A stretch of 47,715 bases of DNA from Planctomycetia bacterium (GTDB lineage: Bacteria > Planctomycetota > Phycisphaerae > Phycisphaerales > SM1A02), in contig SYAC01000027.1 in the NCBI GenBank assembly GCA_005787685.1, positions 1-47,715 of the forward strand, written 5' to 3'. The notes under the pieces were generated by a model. That model had not been told where the DNA came from and ran no database searches. It saw only the letters and a list, made by a program, of their open reading frames with translations. The number at the start of each line of letters is the position of its first letter. The stretch's first letter is position 1. Below are positions 8,628 to 16,192 of the stretch, piece after piece. Position numbers and translations under genes: made by a program.

Positions 8628-9337
8628 TCAGCAAGAGCTTCGCGGCTCTCGCTCAAACGATACCCGACTCCGCGCACAGTTTCGATCAGGTCGCCCACGG
8701 CTCCAAGTTTGCGCCGCAGCGCGGTGATATGCACATCAACGGTGCGGCTGCTCAGCACAATGTCGCGGCCATGCACCGCGGCAATAATCTGGTCGCGCGT
8801 TCGCACAAATCCCGGGCGTTTGGCTAGAAATTGCAGAATTCCATACTCCGTCAGCGTCAGGTCCACAGGCTTGCTGTCCAGCAGCACAATGTGACGGCCG
8901 GCATCAATCACCAATTGTCCATCAAACATGCTCATACGGTCGCTGTCAATGGCAACCGCTTGACCAGTTCGACGCAGTGCGTTCTGCACACGCGCCACCA
9001 GCACGCGCGGACTGAAGGGCTTGGTGATGTAATCATCCGCACCCAGTTCAATGCCGGCCACAATGTCGCTTTCGTCGCCTTTGGCCGTGACCATGATGAT
9101 TGGCAAGACGCGTTGATCATGCGTCTGGCGAATGCGCCGACACACTTCAAGGCCGTCCACATCGGGCAACATCAAGTCAAGCACAACCGCGTCGGGCACG
9201 GATTTTTTAATCAAGTCCAGCGCCGCGCGTCCAGAGCGCGCAATCGTGCTGTGAATGCCCGCACGCTTGAGATGCAACTCAACAAGTTCGGCGATTTCTC
9301 TTTCATCCTCAACGATGAGCACAAAGTTATTTTGCAT
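8624..9337 (-). CDS. phoB: Phosphate response regulator PhoB (OmpR family)
   Basis: A 237-residue regulator. The receiver domain has acidic residues E10 and D11, the phospho-acceptor Asp54 in VVLDLMLPDVDG, and KPFSP for the conserved lysine. It is followed by an OmpR/PhoB winged helix (LTLTEYGILQFLAKRPG, then RTVDVHITALRRKLG and ETVRGVGYRL). The start is the ATG at 9337, chosen because AGGA lies eight bases upstream and the fold begins at once; in-frame ATGs further up only add unlikely sequence. It forms an overlapping pair with phoR. Confidence 0.93.
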   Translation of the reverse strand: MQNNFVLIVEDEREIAELVELHLKRAGIHSTIARSGRAALDLIKKSVPDAVVLDLMLPDVDGLEVCRRIRQTHDQRVLPIIMVTAKGDESDIVAGIELGADDYITKPFSPRVLVARVQNALRRTGQAVAIDSDRMSMFDGQLVIDAGRHIVLLDSKPVDLTLTEYGILQFLAKRPGFVRTRDQIIAAVHGRDIVLSSRTVDVHITALRRKLGAVGDLIETVRGVGYRLSESREALAE

Positions 9338-9383
9338 GCATTCAATCCTGATGTATGATGGAGTGCTAGGCATTATGGTTTGG

Positions 9384-10571
9384 TTAAGATTGTGTTTCCT
9401 CGTCATCGGTGGACATTGGCAAGCACCATAATCCATCGCGGCCATGCATGGCGGAGCGCTTGGTCACGCTGGGCAGGGTGATGGAAAATCCGTCCCATGC
9501 CATGGTCGCTAGCACCGCGATCGCCACCGATTCACGCGCCGAAATATGCACCGCGCTGGCCACATCCGTGTTGAAAACGGGTCGGCGCACCAATTCCTCA
9601 ATGCGCTGGCACAATGTGGCGTTCATGGCGCCGCCGCCAGCCAACAGCACTTCATGCGAAGGACTTTCATTGTTGAGAATGGCCTGTGAAATGCTGTTTG
9701 CCACCGCAAAAACCGCCGTTGCAAGCAGGTCGCATGAGGTCAACTGTGGCGCCCATTGGTTGACCCAATCTAGACCCTCATCACCGCTTCCAAGCGATCT
9801 ATCTTGCGCCGCGGCGTTCTTGAGCGTCAGCGACAGGGCAGCCAAAGCCTGCGGATGCACCGAGCCTTGGGCGGCGTTGCTGCCTTGCGGATCAAATTCT
9901 AAATCAAGCGCCAGTTTGGCGGCGTGATCCAGAATGTGGTTGCACGCGCACACATCGCGGCCATTTATTTTTGCGGGGTTGTCCACGCTAGAAGGCAACC
10001 ATGTGATGTTGCAGAAGCCGCCTAGATTGACAATGGCGCGCGGCCTATGTCCGCGGAACAAAATCCAATCCGCCAGCGGAGTGATGGGCGCGCCTTGGCC
10101 ACTGGCAGCCAAATCCGCGCCACGCAAATCGCTGCCCACTGGACAGCGCAACGCGCGGGCGATTGGAAATGGATTGATGATTTGCCACGACAGCGGGGGC
10201 GCGTGAAAAATAGTTTGGCCGTGAATACCTGCCACATCAATCTTCAGAGTTGCGCGTGCGGCGCTGTTGTGATCCTTCAAGATGGCGAGCGCTCTGGCGG
10301 CGTGAAAGTTTCCAAACTCCAAAGCCAAGCGCGCAAAGTCGCCCGCTGAAAAAGGTTTGCCCTGCGACGCCGCTCGCAAGCGTGGCCGCAGCGCCCCCAG
10401 ATCAAATGTCTGATGGCGTAAAAGTGTGGCGCATGAATGCAAGCCACGCTGGGTGATTTCAACCAGCGCCATATCCAACGCGTCCAAACTTGTGCCCGTC
10501 ATGGCTCCCAACGCAATGCGCCGATGTGGCCGCTCTGCGGTGAACTTTGTATTGACGGTTGAAAGTTTCAT
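9384..10571 (-). CDS. anmK: Anhydro-N-acetylmuramic acid kinase AnmK
   Basis: A 395-residue sugar kinase of the usual family length. Near the N-terminus is the diagnostic [12 protein letters not shown]; later come [18 protein letters not shown] and the ATP-site segment [11 protein letters not shown]. The enzyme phosphorylates and opens 1,6-anhydroMurNAc released during cell-wall recycling, giving MurNAc-6-phosphate. Its presence implies peptidoglycan turnover in this organism, worth noting because planctomycete walls were long disputed. It lies 46 bases upstream of phoB in the same direction and may share transcripts with the Pho genes. It diverges from the decarboxylase gene at 10640. Confidence 0.93.
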   Translation of the reverse strand: MKLSTVNTKFTAERPHRRIALGAMTGTSLDALDMALVEITQRGLHSCATLLRHQTFDLGALRPRLRAASQGKPFSAGDFARLALEFGNFHAARALAILKDHNSAARATLKIDVAGIHGQTIFHAPPLSWQIINPFPIARALRCPVGSDLRGADLAASGQGAPITPLADWILFRGHRPRAIVNLGGFCNITWLPSSVDNPAKINGRDVCACNHILDHAAKLALDLEFDPQGSNAAQGSVHPQALAALSLTLKNAAAQDRSLGSGDEGLDWVNQWAPQLTSCDLLATAVFAVANSISQAILNNESPSHEVLLAGGGAMNATLCQRIEELVRRPVFNTDVASAVHISARESVAIAVLATMAWDGFSITLPSVTKRSAMHGRDGLWCLPMSTDDEETQS

Positions 10572-10639
10572 GCGCGCATCTTCCCTGCAAGTGCCTTTGC
10601 CGTCGAGCAGTTTTTGACGGTATTCGCTACATTTACTGC

Positions 10640-11617
10640 ATGCGAAAACGAATTCTGGTTACTGGCGGCGCTGGATTTTTGGGTTCACACCTGTGCGACC
10701 GCTTGGTTGAAGCCGGCAACGAGGTGATTTGCCTGGATAATTTCTTCACCAGCCACCGCGGAAACATCGAACATTTGCTGGGCAAGACCAACTTTGAGTT
10801 GGTGCGCGCCGATGTGACCAACCCCGTGCAATTTGAAGTGGATCAAATTTATAATTTGGCATGCCCCGCGGCGCCTGGCCACTATCAATACAACCCCATT
10901 AAGACCATGAAGACCAGCGTCATGGGCGCCATGAATGTGCTTGGTCTTGCCCGCCGCGTGCGCGCGCGCGTGTTGCAGGCAAGCACCAGCGAGGTTTACG
11001 GCGATCCAGCGGTGCATCCGCAAGTTGAAAGTTACTGGGGCAATGTGAATCCAATTGGTCCGCGCGCCTGTTACGACGAGGGCAAACGCGCCGCCGAGAC
11101 GTTGTTCTTCGATTATCACCGCATGAACAATGTCTCTATTCGCGTGGCGCGCATTTTTAATACATATGGTCCGCGCATCCATCCATTTGATGGGCGCGTT
11201 GTGAGCAATTTTATTCGTCAAGCGGTCGCGGGGCATGACATCACTTTGTTTGGCGACGGCAGCCAAAGCCGTAGTTTTTGCTATGTGGATGATTTGGTGG
11301 ACGGCTTGATAAAGTTGATGGCCGCGCCGGATGAATGCATGGGGCCAATCAATTTGGGAAACACAAATGAATTCACCGTGAAGCAACTGGCGGAGAAAAT
11401 TGTGGCGCTTGCCGGCACCAAGTCCAAAGTGGTCACGGGACGGCCGCTGCCTGCGGATGATCCAGCGCGGCGGCAACCAGACATTGCGCTGGCCAAGAAA
11501 GCCCTTGGTTGGCAGCCCAAAGTATCCCTTGATGATGGCTTGCGCCGAACTATTGATTGGTTTCGCACCATTGATTTGACGGATTACCGCCCGCCCACGC
11601 CAAATTTTGTGGCGTAA
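10640..11617 (+). CDS. NAD-dependent UDP-glucuronate decarboxylase-like epimerase/dehydratase
   Basis: A 325-residue extended short-chain dehydrogenase. The NAD site is GGAGFLGSH (9-17), the catalytic pair is Y145-x3-K149 in CYDEGKR, and [21 protein letters not shown] and DGSQSRSF are signature segments of UDP-xylose synthases (UXS). It would convert UDP-glucuronate to UDP-xylose for polysaccharide synthesis; related UDP-sugar epimerases are possible, but PAAPGHYQ points to UXS. The start is the ATG at 10640; no clear ribosome site precedes it. It stands alone, divergent from anmK, with recA 330 bases downstream. Confidence 0.88.
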   Translation: MRKRILVTGGAGFLGSHLCDRLVEAGNEVICLDNFFTSHRGNIEHLLGKTNFELVRADVTNPVQFEVDQIYNLACPAAPGHYQYNPIKTMKTSVMGAMNVLGLARRVRARVLQASTSEVYGDPAVHPQVESYWGNVNPIGPRACYDEGKRAAETLFFDYHRMNNVSIRVARIFNTYGPRIHPFDGRVVSNFIRQAVAGHDITLFGDGSQSRSFCYVDDLVDGLIKLMAAPDECMGPINLGNTNEFTVKQLAEKIVALAGTKSKVVTGRPLPADDPARRQPDIALAKKALGWQPKVSLDDGLRRTIDWFRTIDLTDYRPPTPNFVA

Positions 11618-11946
11618 ATAACGGCGCGCAAGCGGCTTGCAAAAAATAGACAGTGTCAGCGCCAAAAGTTGTCACATTTTTATTTGTTCTGCGTTTGTTA
11701 GGTAGGACCGAAGAAAAAAGGCAGTTTTTCCTGGAATGCGGTAAATGCTGGGTAGATTTCATGCAAGAATTCAACCCTAAAATATACCGAACAAAGGGTT
11801 GACTAGCCGATTGGAATCGGATACCTAATAGATACCGAACAAATGATTTGGCAATGGAGCCAATTCAAATGCAAGGAAAAATCAAAGTTCGGACAGTTTC
11901 AAGCATGTTTCAATCAGAAACAACAACCAAGGAAGGTTACTTACAA
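11618..11946. other. Intergenic region upstream of recA
   Basis: These 329 bases lie between the decarboxylase gene and the preferred recA start. They contain the candidate recA promoter and the paired operator-like repeats listed separately. The last 100 bases remain open in the recA frame (from a TTG at 11848 and an ATG at 11854), so part may be coding if translation starts earlier. No terminator for the upstream gene is visible. Confidence 0.4.
11784..11850 (+). promoter_or_regulatory. Candidate recA promoter flanked by two operator-like repeats
   Basis: The 12-mer ATACCGAACAAA occurs twice, at 11784-11795 and 11832-11843. Between them are TTGACT (11799-11804) and, 17 bases on, TACCTA (11822-11827), a possible -35/-10 pair with a poor -10. 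The CGAAC part resembles one half of the LexA box known from Gram-positive bacteria (GAAC-N4-GTTC), and the second copy runs into the palindrome CAAATGATTTG (11840-11850). One copy just before the -35 and one near the expected start site is the classic layout for SOS repression, but that is inference. Confidence 0.4.
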
Positions 11947-13302
11947 ATGGTCGCATCAACAGATTCTAAAGGTGGCATGGGCAACGGAGCAGTTCACGCG
12001 GGTAAAGATGTCAAGGCCGACGCGCGGTCAACTGCGGCTTCTGGAAATTCCAGAATTTCACCAGGAAGTTCAACTTCTGCAGTGGCAAGCGGCGCCGTGT
12101 CAGCTACAAATCAATCAGTGGCGAAATCAGCGGCGGCAAGCAGCGCGCCAAACGCAACTGAAAGGTCAAACATGTCCAAGCAAGTCGTCGAGAGCAAACC
12201 AGATTCAAAACCAGAAATCAAATCCGACGGCAAGTCGGACAAGGTTCTCACGGCCAAGGAGTCCGCCGATCAAAAGTCGCGACTGAAGGCCATTGAACAA
12301 GCCATGACGCAAATTGAGAAAGCGCATGGCAAGGGCAGCATCATGCGCCTTGATGGCGATTTACCAGAACCAATTCAAGGCATCTCAACGGGCGCGCTGA
12401 GTTTGGATCTTGCGTTGGGTGGTCGCGGTTTGCCGCGCGGGCGCGTGGTTGAAATCTTTGGCCCTGAGTCAAGCGGTAAAACAACGCTGGCGCTCACGGC
12501 CATCGCCAACACGCAACGCGAAGGTGGCGTGGCCGCGTTCATCGACGCGGAGCACGCGCTTGATCCCTCTTGGGCCAAGCGTTTGGGCGTGAACCTGGAT
12601 GAAATTTTGGTTTCGCAGCCAGACACCGGCGAGCAAGCGCTTGAAATTTGCGAGATGTTGGTTCGATCCAACGCCGTGAACATGGTGGTCATTGATTCGG
12701 TGGCGGCGCTAATTCCGCGCGCTGAAATCGAGGGCGAAATGGGCGACAGCCACATGGGTTTGCAGGCGCGCCTTATGAGCCAAGCGCTGCGCAAGTTGAC
12801 CGGCGCCATCGCCAAGAGCGATTGCGTTGTGGTGTTCATCAATCAGTTGCGCGAGAAAATTGGCGTTATGTTTGGCAGCCCAGAAACAACCACGGGTGGC
12901 CGCGCGTTGAAGTTCTACGCCACGGTTCGCATTGATATTCGACGCATTGGCCAAATCAAAGAAGGCGACCGAATTGTGGGCAATCGCATCAAGACCAAGG
13001 TTGTCAAGAACAAGATCGCGCCGCCTTTCCGCGAGGCCGAATTTGACATCATGTTTGATGAGGGCATTTCCACATCGGGCGATGTCTTAGACATGGCCAC
13101 CGCGGATGAAGTGGTGGACAAGAGCGGTTCCTGGTTCAGTTACGGAGCCACGCGTCTTGGTCAAGGCCGTGAAGGCGCCAAGTTGTTCCTGCGCCAAAAT
13201 CCAGCGTTGCTTGACGAGATTCGTAAGGCCGTCATGGTGAAGCGTTTGGCCAATCCAAACGGCATTCCGACCAAGCTCAAGGATGAGTCAGACGACGAGT
13301 AA
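11947..13302 (+). CDS. recA: Recombinase RecA with Ser/Ala-rich N-terminal extension
   Basis: The RecA core is complete: [11 protein letters not shown], Walker [10 protein letters not shown] (about residues 172-180 from this start), the Walker B region [10 protein letters not shown], loop 1 around [13 protein letters not shown] and [13 protein letters not shown] with loop 2 following. It catalyses strand exchange and triggers LexA self-cleavage. I chose the ATG at 11947 because AAGGAAGG lies ten bases upstream, giving 451 residues. An ATG at 12172 with AAAGG six bases upstream would give a more normal 376 residues. The extra N-terminal 75 residues are low-complexity Ser/Ala/Gly/Lys. The C-terminus is acidic (DESDDE), as usual. 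Confidence 0.95.
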   Translation: MVASTDSKGGMGNGAVHAGKDVKADARSTAASGNSRISPGSSTSAVASGAVSATNQSVAKSAAASSAPNATERSNMSKQVVESKPDSKPEIKSDGKSDKVLTAKESADQKSRLKAIEQAMTQIEKAHGKGSIMRLDGDLPEPIQGISTGALSLDLALGGRGLPRGRVVEIFGPESSGKTTLALTAIANTQREGGVAAFIDAEHALDPSWAKRLGVNLDEILVSQPDTGEQALEICEMLVRSNAVNMVVIDSVAALIPRAEIEGEMGDSHMGLQARLMSQALRKLTGAIAKSDCVVVFINQLREKIGVMFGSPETTTGGRALKFYATVRIDIRRIGQIKEGDRIVGNRIKTKVVKNKIAPPFREAEFDIMFDEGISTSGDVLDMATADEVVDKSGSWFSYGATRLGQGREGAKLFLRQNPALLDEIRKAVMVKRLANPNGIPTKLKDESDDE

Positions 13303-13475
13303 GTTTGCGTGCCATTGACTGGCCACTTCATCAATGAATTGCCTGCTTTTTGCCTGAGTTCGTGGTGGATTGATCGCCAGTGAAAAAAAAGTTGCCGAGT
13401 TGGGCGGTTCTCGACGGAGCCGCTCAGCGTGGAAGCCTATTTGCGAAATATTTCTCACATCCGCAGTTACCAGAA

Positions 13476-13500
13476 GTCCGACATGGGTCGGGCTTTTTTA
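13476..13500 (+). terminator. Rho-independent terminator downstream of recA
   Basis: Arms GTCCGAC and GTCGGGC (one G-T wobble) enclose a four-base loop (ATGG) and are followed by six T residues. It sits about 175 bases after the recA stop and directly before the convergent aldehyde dehydrogenase gene. Confidence 0.8.
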
Positions 13501-13513
13501 TTGCGCGGGCGCT

Positions 13514-14956
13514 TTATGTATTCAGTTCCCGCAGCGCCAAATATTGCGTGGTGACATATTCCATCAAGCCCCAGATGCCTCCTTCTCGTCCATATCCACT
13601 CCATTTCACGCCGCCAAATGGCGCGCGCGCGTTGCTGGGCGCGGCTTCATTCACGCCAATGACGCCGCACCGTAATTGTTGTGCCACGGCGAGCGCGGTC
13701 GCGTGGTTGCCGCCAAACACATAGCCCGCCAATCCAAATGGGCTTGCATTTGCAATTTCAAGCGCCTGGTCCGCGCTGGTCACGCTCATGATTGCAACAA
13801 CCGGGCCAAATATCTCGTCTTGAAAGCACAACATGTTTGGATTGCAATTGGTAATGACGGTGGGTTCAAAAAAGCGGTCGGGGCGGTCGCGCATGTCCTT
13901 GGTTCGGCCGCCGCACACCAACTTTCCACCACGCTTGAGCGCGTCGGCGACATGCGCGCGGACTTTTTTCACGGCTTCGTCGTGAATCAGCGGGCCAATG
14001 TTGCTGCCTTCCTCCAGGCCTGGGGCAATCTTCAACTGCGCCGCAGCAATCGCCATGCGCGCCGCAAATTCACTGGCAATGTCCTTGTGCACAAGAAAAC
14101 GATTGGGGCAAATGCATGTTTGACCAGCGTTGCGAAACTTGGCTTGCAGCGCGCTTTGGACCGCCAATTCAATATTCGCATCTGCAAGAACAATAAATGC
14201 AGCGTCTCCGCCCAGCTCCATGGAGCAGCGCACAATTTCTTGCGAGCATTGGCGCAACAGCAAACGCCCTGTCTCCGTGCTTCCGGTGAAACTCAGTTTG
14301 CGCACGCGCCCATCCATGAGCCAGGTTGTTGCAATGGCCTTGGCGTCGCCCGTTAGCACATGCAGGCATTGCGGCGGCAACCCGCATTCCAAAAGTATTT
14401 CCGCAAGCGCCAGCGCGCAAAGCGGAGTTTCTTCCGCCGGCTTGGCAAGTTGCGCGCACCCCGCGGCACGCGCTGGTGCCACCTTGCGCGCCAGCATGGC
14501 CAGCGGAAAGTTCCACGGCGTGATCGCCGCACACACGCCAACAGCCCGGTGGCGCACTACGCCGCGCACGCCCGGTTTATCCAGCGCGATGTGCATGTCA
14601 TCAAGTGCGTGAATTTCATTGGCGGCGCTGGAAAAATAGTCCGCGCTGTATTGCACTTCGCCCGCCGCCTCGGGCAGCGGCTTGCCACACTCTTGCGTAA
14701 TCAAGCGCGCTAGGGAATCTTTTCTTGCAATCAGCATGGCGGCGGCAGCCCGCAACACGCCGGCGCGCTGCGTGAAAGGCGTGGCTTCCCACTTTGGTTG
14801 AAATTCAAACGCGCAGTTCAGCGCAATCAGCGCCTCGCTCGCCCCGCACATGGGTACGCGCGCCACCACATCATCGCTTGCGGGATCGACCACCTCAATC
14901 TCGCCGCCCGAACCGGTATCCGTCCATTGACCAGCGATCAAATTGCGTGTTTGCAT
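13514..14956 (-). CDS. Aldehyde dehydrogenase, succinate-semialdehyde dehydrogenase-like
   Basis: A 480-residue NAD(P)-dependent aldehyde dehydrogenase. Visible are TPWNFP (146-151), FTGSTETG for cofactor binding, the general base Glu247 in MELGG, and the nucleophile Cys281 in FRNAGQTC, followed by CPNR. The C-terminal SGYGREGG and the NAGQTC-x-CxNR context resemble GabD-type succinate-semialdehyde dehydrogenases, which finish GABA breakdown. The substrate cannot be fixed from sequence, so no gene symbol is given. The ATG at 14956 is preferred over a GTG at 14974. It diverges from the WXG100 operon, leaving only 37 bases for both promoters. Confidence 0.88.
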   Translation of the reverse strand: MQTRNLIAGQWTDTGSGGEIEVVDPASDDVVARVPMCGASEALIALNCAFEFQPKWEATPFTQRAGVLRAAAAMLIARKDSLARLITQECGKPLPEAAGEVQYSADYFSSAANEIHALDDMHIALDKPGVRGVVRHRAVGVCAAITPWNFPLAMLARKVAPARAAGCAQLAKPAEETPLCALALAEILLECGLPPQCLHVLTGDAKAIATTWLMDGRVRKLSFTGSTETGRLLLRQCSQEIVRCSMELGGDAAFIVLADANIELAVQSALQAKFRNAGQTCICPNRFLVHKDIASEFAARMAIAAAQLKIAPGLEEGSNIGPLIHDEAVKKVRAHVADALKRGGKLVCGGRTKDMRDRPDRFFEPTVITNCNPNMLCFQDEIFGPVVAIMSVTSADQALEIANASPFGLAGYVFGGNHATALAVAQQLRCGVIGVNEAAPSNARAPFGGVKWSGYGREGGIWGLMEYVTTQYLALRELNT

Positions 14957-14993
14957 TGCCTGCAAAGCGTACACTTACCGCAGAGGTAATCCC

Positions 14994-15266
14994 ATGGCCA
15001 AAGCAATTGTTGATCCCAATGAACTGCGCCGCTTCGCCGCCGACTTGAAGAAATTCAACACCGATGTACAAACCCAAATGACGCGAGTTGGAGCGTCCCT
15101 TGGCGGCTTGCAGCAAACATGGCGCGATCAAGAGCAGGTGAAATTCTCCGAGGAGTTTGAGCAAACCATGCGCGCCCTGCAGAAGTTTGTCAAAGCGTGT
15201 GACACGCATATTCCATTCCTTGTTCGCAAGGCGGAGCGCATAGAGGAATATCTCAATCAGCGTTGA
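14994..15266 (+). CDS. WXG100-like small helical protein (type VII secretion substrate family)
   Basis: A 90-residue protein predicted as two long amphipathic helices around a turn at Trp43-Arg44-Asp45. WXG100/ESAT-6 proteins have this length and a W-x-G turn in the same place; here the glycine is aspartate, a variant seen outside actinobacteria. The second helix has the spaced aromatic pattern F51 and F55. No YxxxD/E export tail is present: Tyr86 is followed by Arg at the +4 position. AGAGG seven bases before the ATG decides the start. It is the first gene of a tight four-gene operon ending in an FtsK/SpoIIIE ATPase, the usual partner of WXG100 proteins. That it is secreted is inference. Confidence 0.75.
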   Translation: MAKAIVDPNELRRFAADLKKFNTDVQTQMTRVGASLGGLQQTWRDQEQVKFSEEFEQTMRALQKFVKACDTHIPFLVRKAERIEEYLNQR

Positions 15267-15281
15267 TGCTGCATCACGGCC

Positions 15282-15911
15282 ATGGACCCACAGCAAGCCA
15301 ATCTTCAATCCATCCATGTGCTTGAGAGCACTCGGGCGGCGTTTATTCGTTGCCGCGAGGAGGTCGGTCTGGCTCTCGCGGAGTCGGACAGCGAAGTGGA
15401 TCGACTGGTGACATGGCTGCAAAATGACCGCGTCATGTATTGGCGCGGTCGCATCAATCGTCTGCGCGAAGACTTGAACAACGCACGCAGCGCCTTGTTT
15501 CGCAAGGAAACTGTCACCAGCAGCAAGGATTCAAAGCCCAGCACTATTGACGAGCGCAAGGCGCTGGCGAAAGTCAAAGCATTACTTGAAGACGCAGAGC
15601 GCCGCGCCGCGCGGACCAAATCATGGTCGTTGAATTTTGCGCGCGAGCAAGCGCTGTTCAAAGGCGCGACCGCCTTGGCGGCCTCCATGCATGAGCGCGA
15701 ATTGCCGGCAGCGATAATGGCTTTGGGAAGAATGGTGGTGGCCATAGAGCGTTATGTCCGCGATGAAGCCCCGGACCTTTCCAAAATGCTTGAAGTGGAA
15801 TTGGCTCACAACGAAAATCTACCCAGCATGAAGCGCGCCACTGAAGATCAGTCCAATGGGGGAAATACAACTCATCCTTCGCCTCAAGGATTCCAGGAGC
15901 GACCCACATGA
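15282..15911 (+). CDS. Coiled-coil protein of the WXG100/FtsK locus
   Basis: A 209-residue soluble protein with no signal peptide or membrane segment. Residues 5-70 and 88-160 are strongly helical with heptad-like spacing. They carry conserved-looking tryptophans in WLQND-x-YWRGRI (Trp45, Trp54) and, after a short polar linker, DERKALAKVKALLEDAE and TKSWS. The last 35 residues are polar and probably disordered. From memory, similar proteins with YWR and ERKAL segments occur near WXG100 genes in other planctomycetes, but I cannot verify this. It starts 15 bases after the WXG100 gene and its stop overlaps the next start (ATGA). A chaperone or helical-hairpin partner for the small W-x-D proteins is a guess. 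Confidence 0.7.
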   Translation: MDPQQANLQSIHVLESTRAAFIRCREEVGLALAESDSEVDRLVTWLQNDRVMYWRGRINRLREDLNNARSALFRKETVTSSKDSKPSTIDERKALAKVKALLEDAERRAARTKSWSLNFAREQALFKGATALAASMHERELPAAIMALGRMVVAIERYVRDEAPDLSKMLEVELAHNENLPSMKRATEDQSNGGNTTHPSPQGFQERPT

Positions 15912-16138
15912 GCGTGGAGGGCGGTCGACAGCGTTTGTATGGCGCACTGAAGGAATTCCGCACAAAGTGGGGGGAATCTCAAAGTCAATGGAATGACCAG
16001 GCGTCGCAGATGTTGCAAAAAAAATATGTTCAACCACTCGAGGATGGCGGCAAGTCCGCGTTGCAAGCCATGGAAGTCATGCGTGATTTGATTGCGCGTA
16101 TTCGCAGCGAATGCAATGATCCAAATACAATGCAATGA
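15908..16138 (+). CDS. Second small W-x-D helical protein, WXG100-like
   Basis: A 76-residue helical protein with Trp21 and a Trp28-Asn29-Asp30 turn. It shares the pattern W-[RN]-D-Q-x4-[FL]-x3-[FY] with the 90-residue protein at 14994, as if both were versions of one hairpin fold; its first helix is shorter. The C-terminus is polar. The ATG overlaps the preceding stop as ATGA, so translation is probably coupled and dosage may match the coiled-coil protein. It is too short for confident family assignment by eye. It could be an EsxA/EsxB-type partner of the first protein or a structural component. Confidence 0.65.
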   Translation: MSVEGGRQRLYGALKEFRTKWGESQSQWNDQASQMLQKKYVQPLEDGGKSALQAMEVMRDLIARIRSECNDPNTMQ

Positions 16139-16192
16139 AGTCCCGGCTATTTCATCTCATCGCATGGCATTCCACTTGTACGATAGAAACCC

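Noticed and set aside
10685-11665. Minus-strand frame of 326 codons
   Set aside because: Antisense to the well-supported UDP-glucuronate decarboxylase-like gene; His/Ala-rich shadow translation.
13676-14356. Plus-strand frame of 226 codons
   Set aside because: Antisense to the aldehyde dehydrogenase, which has intact catalytic motifs.
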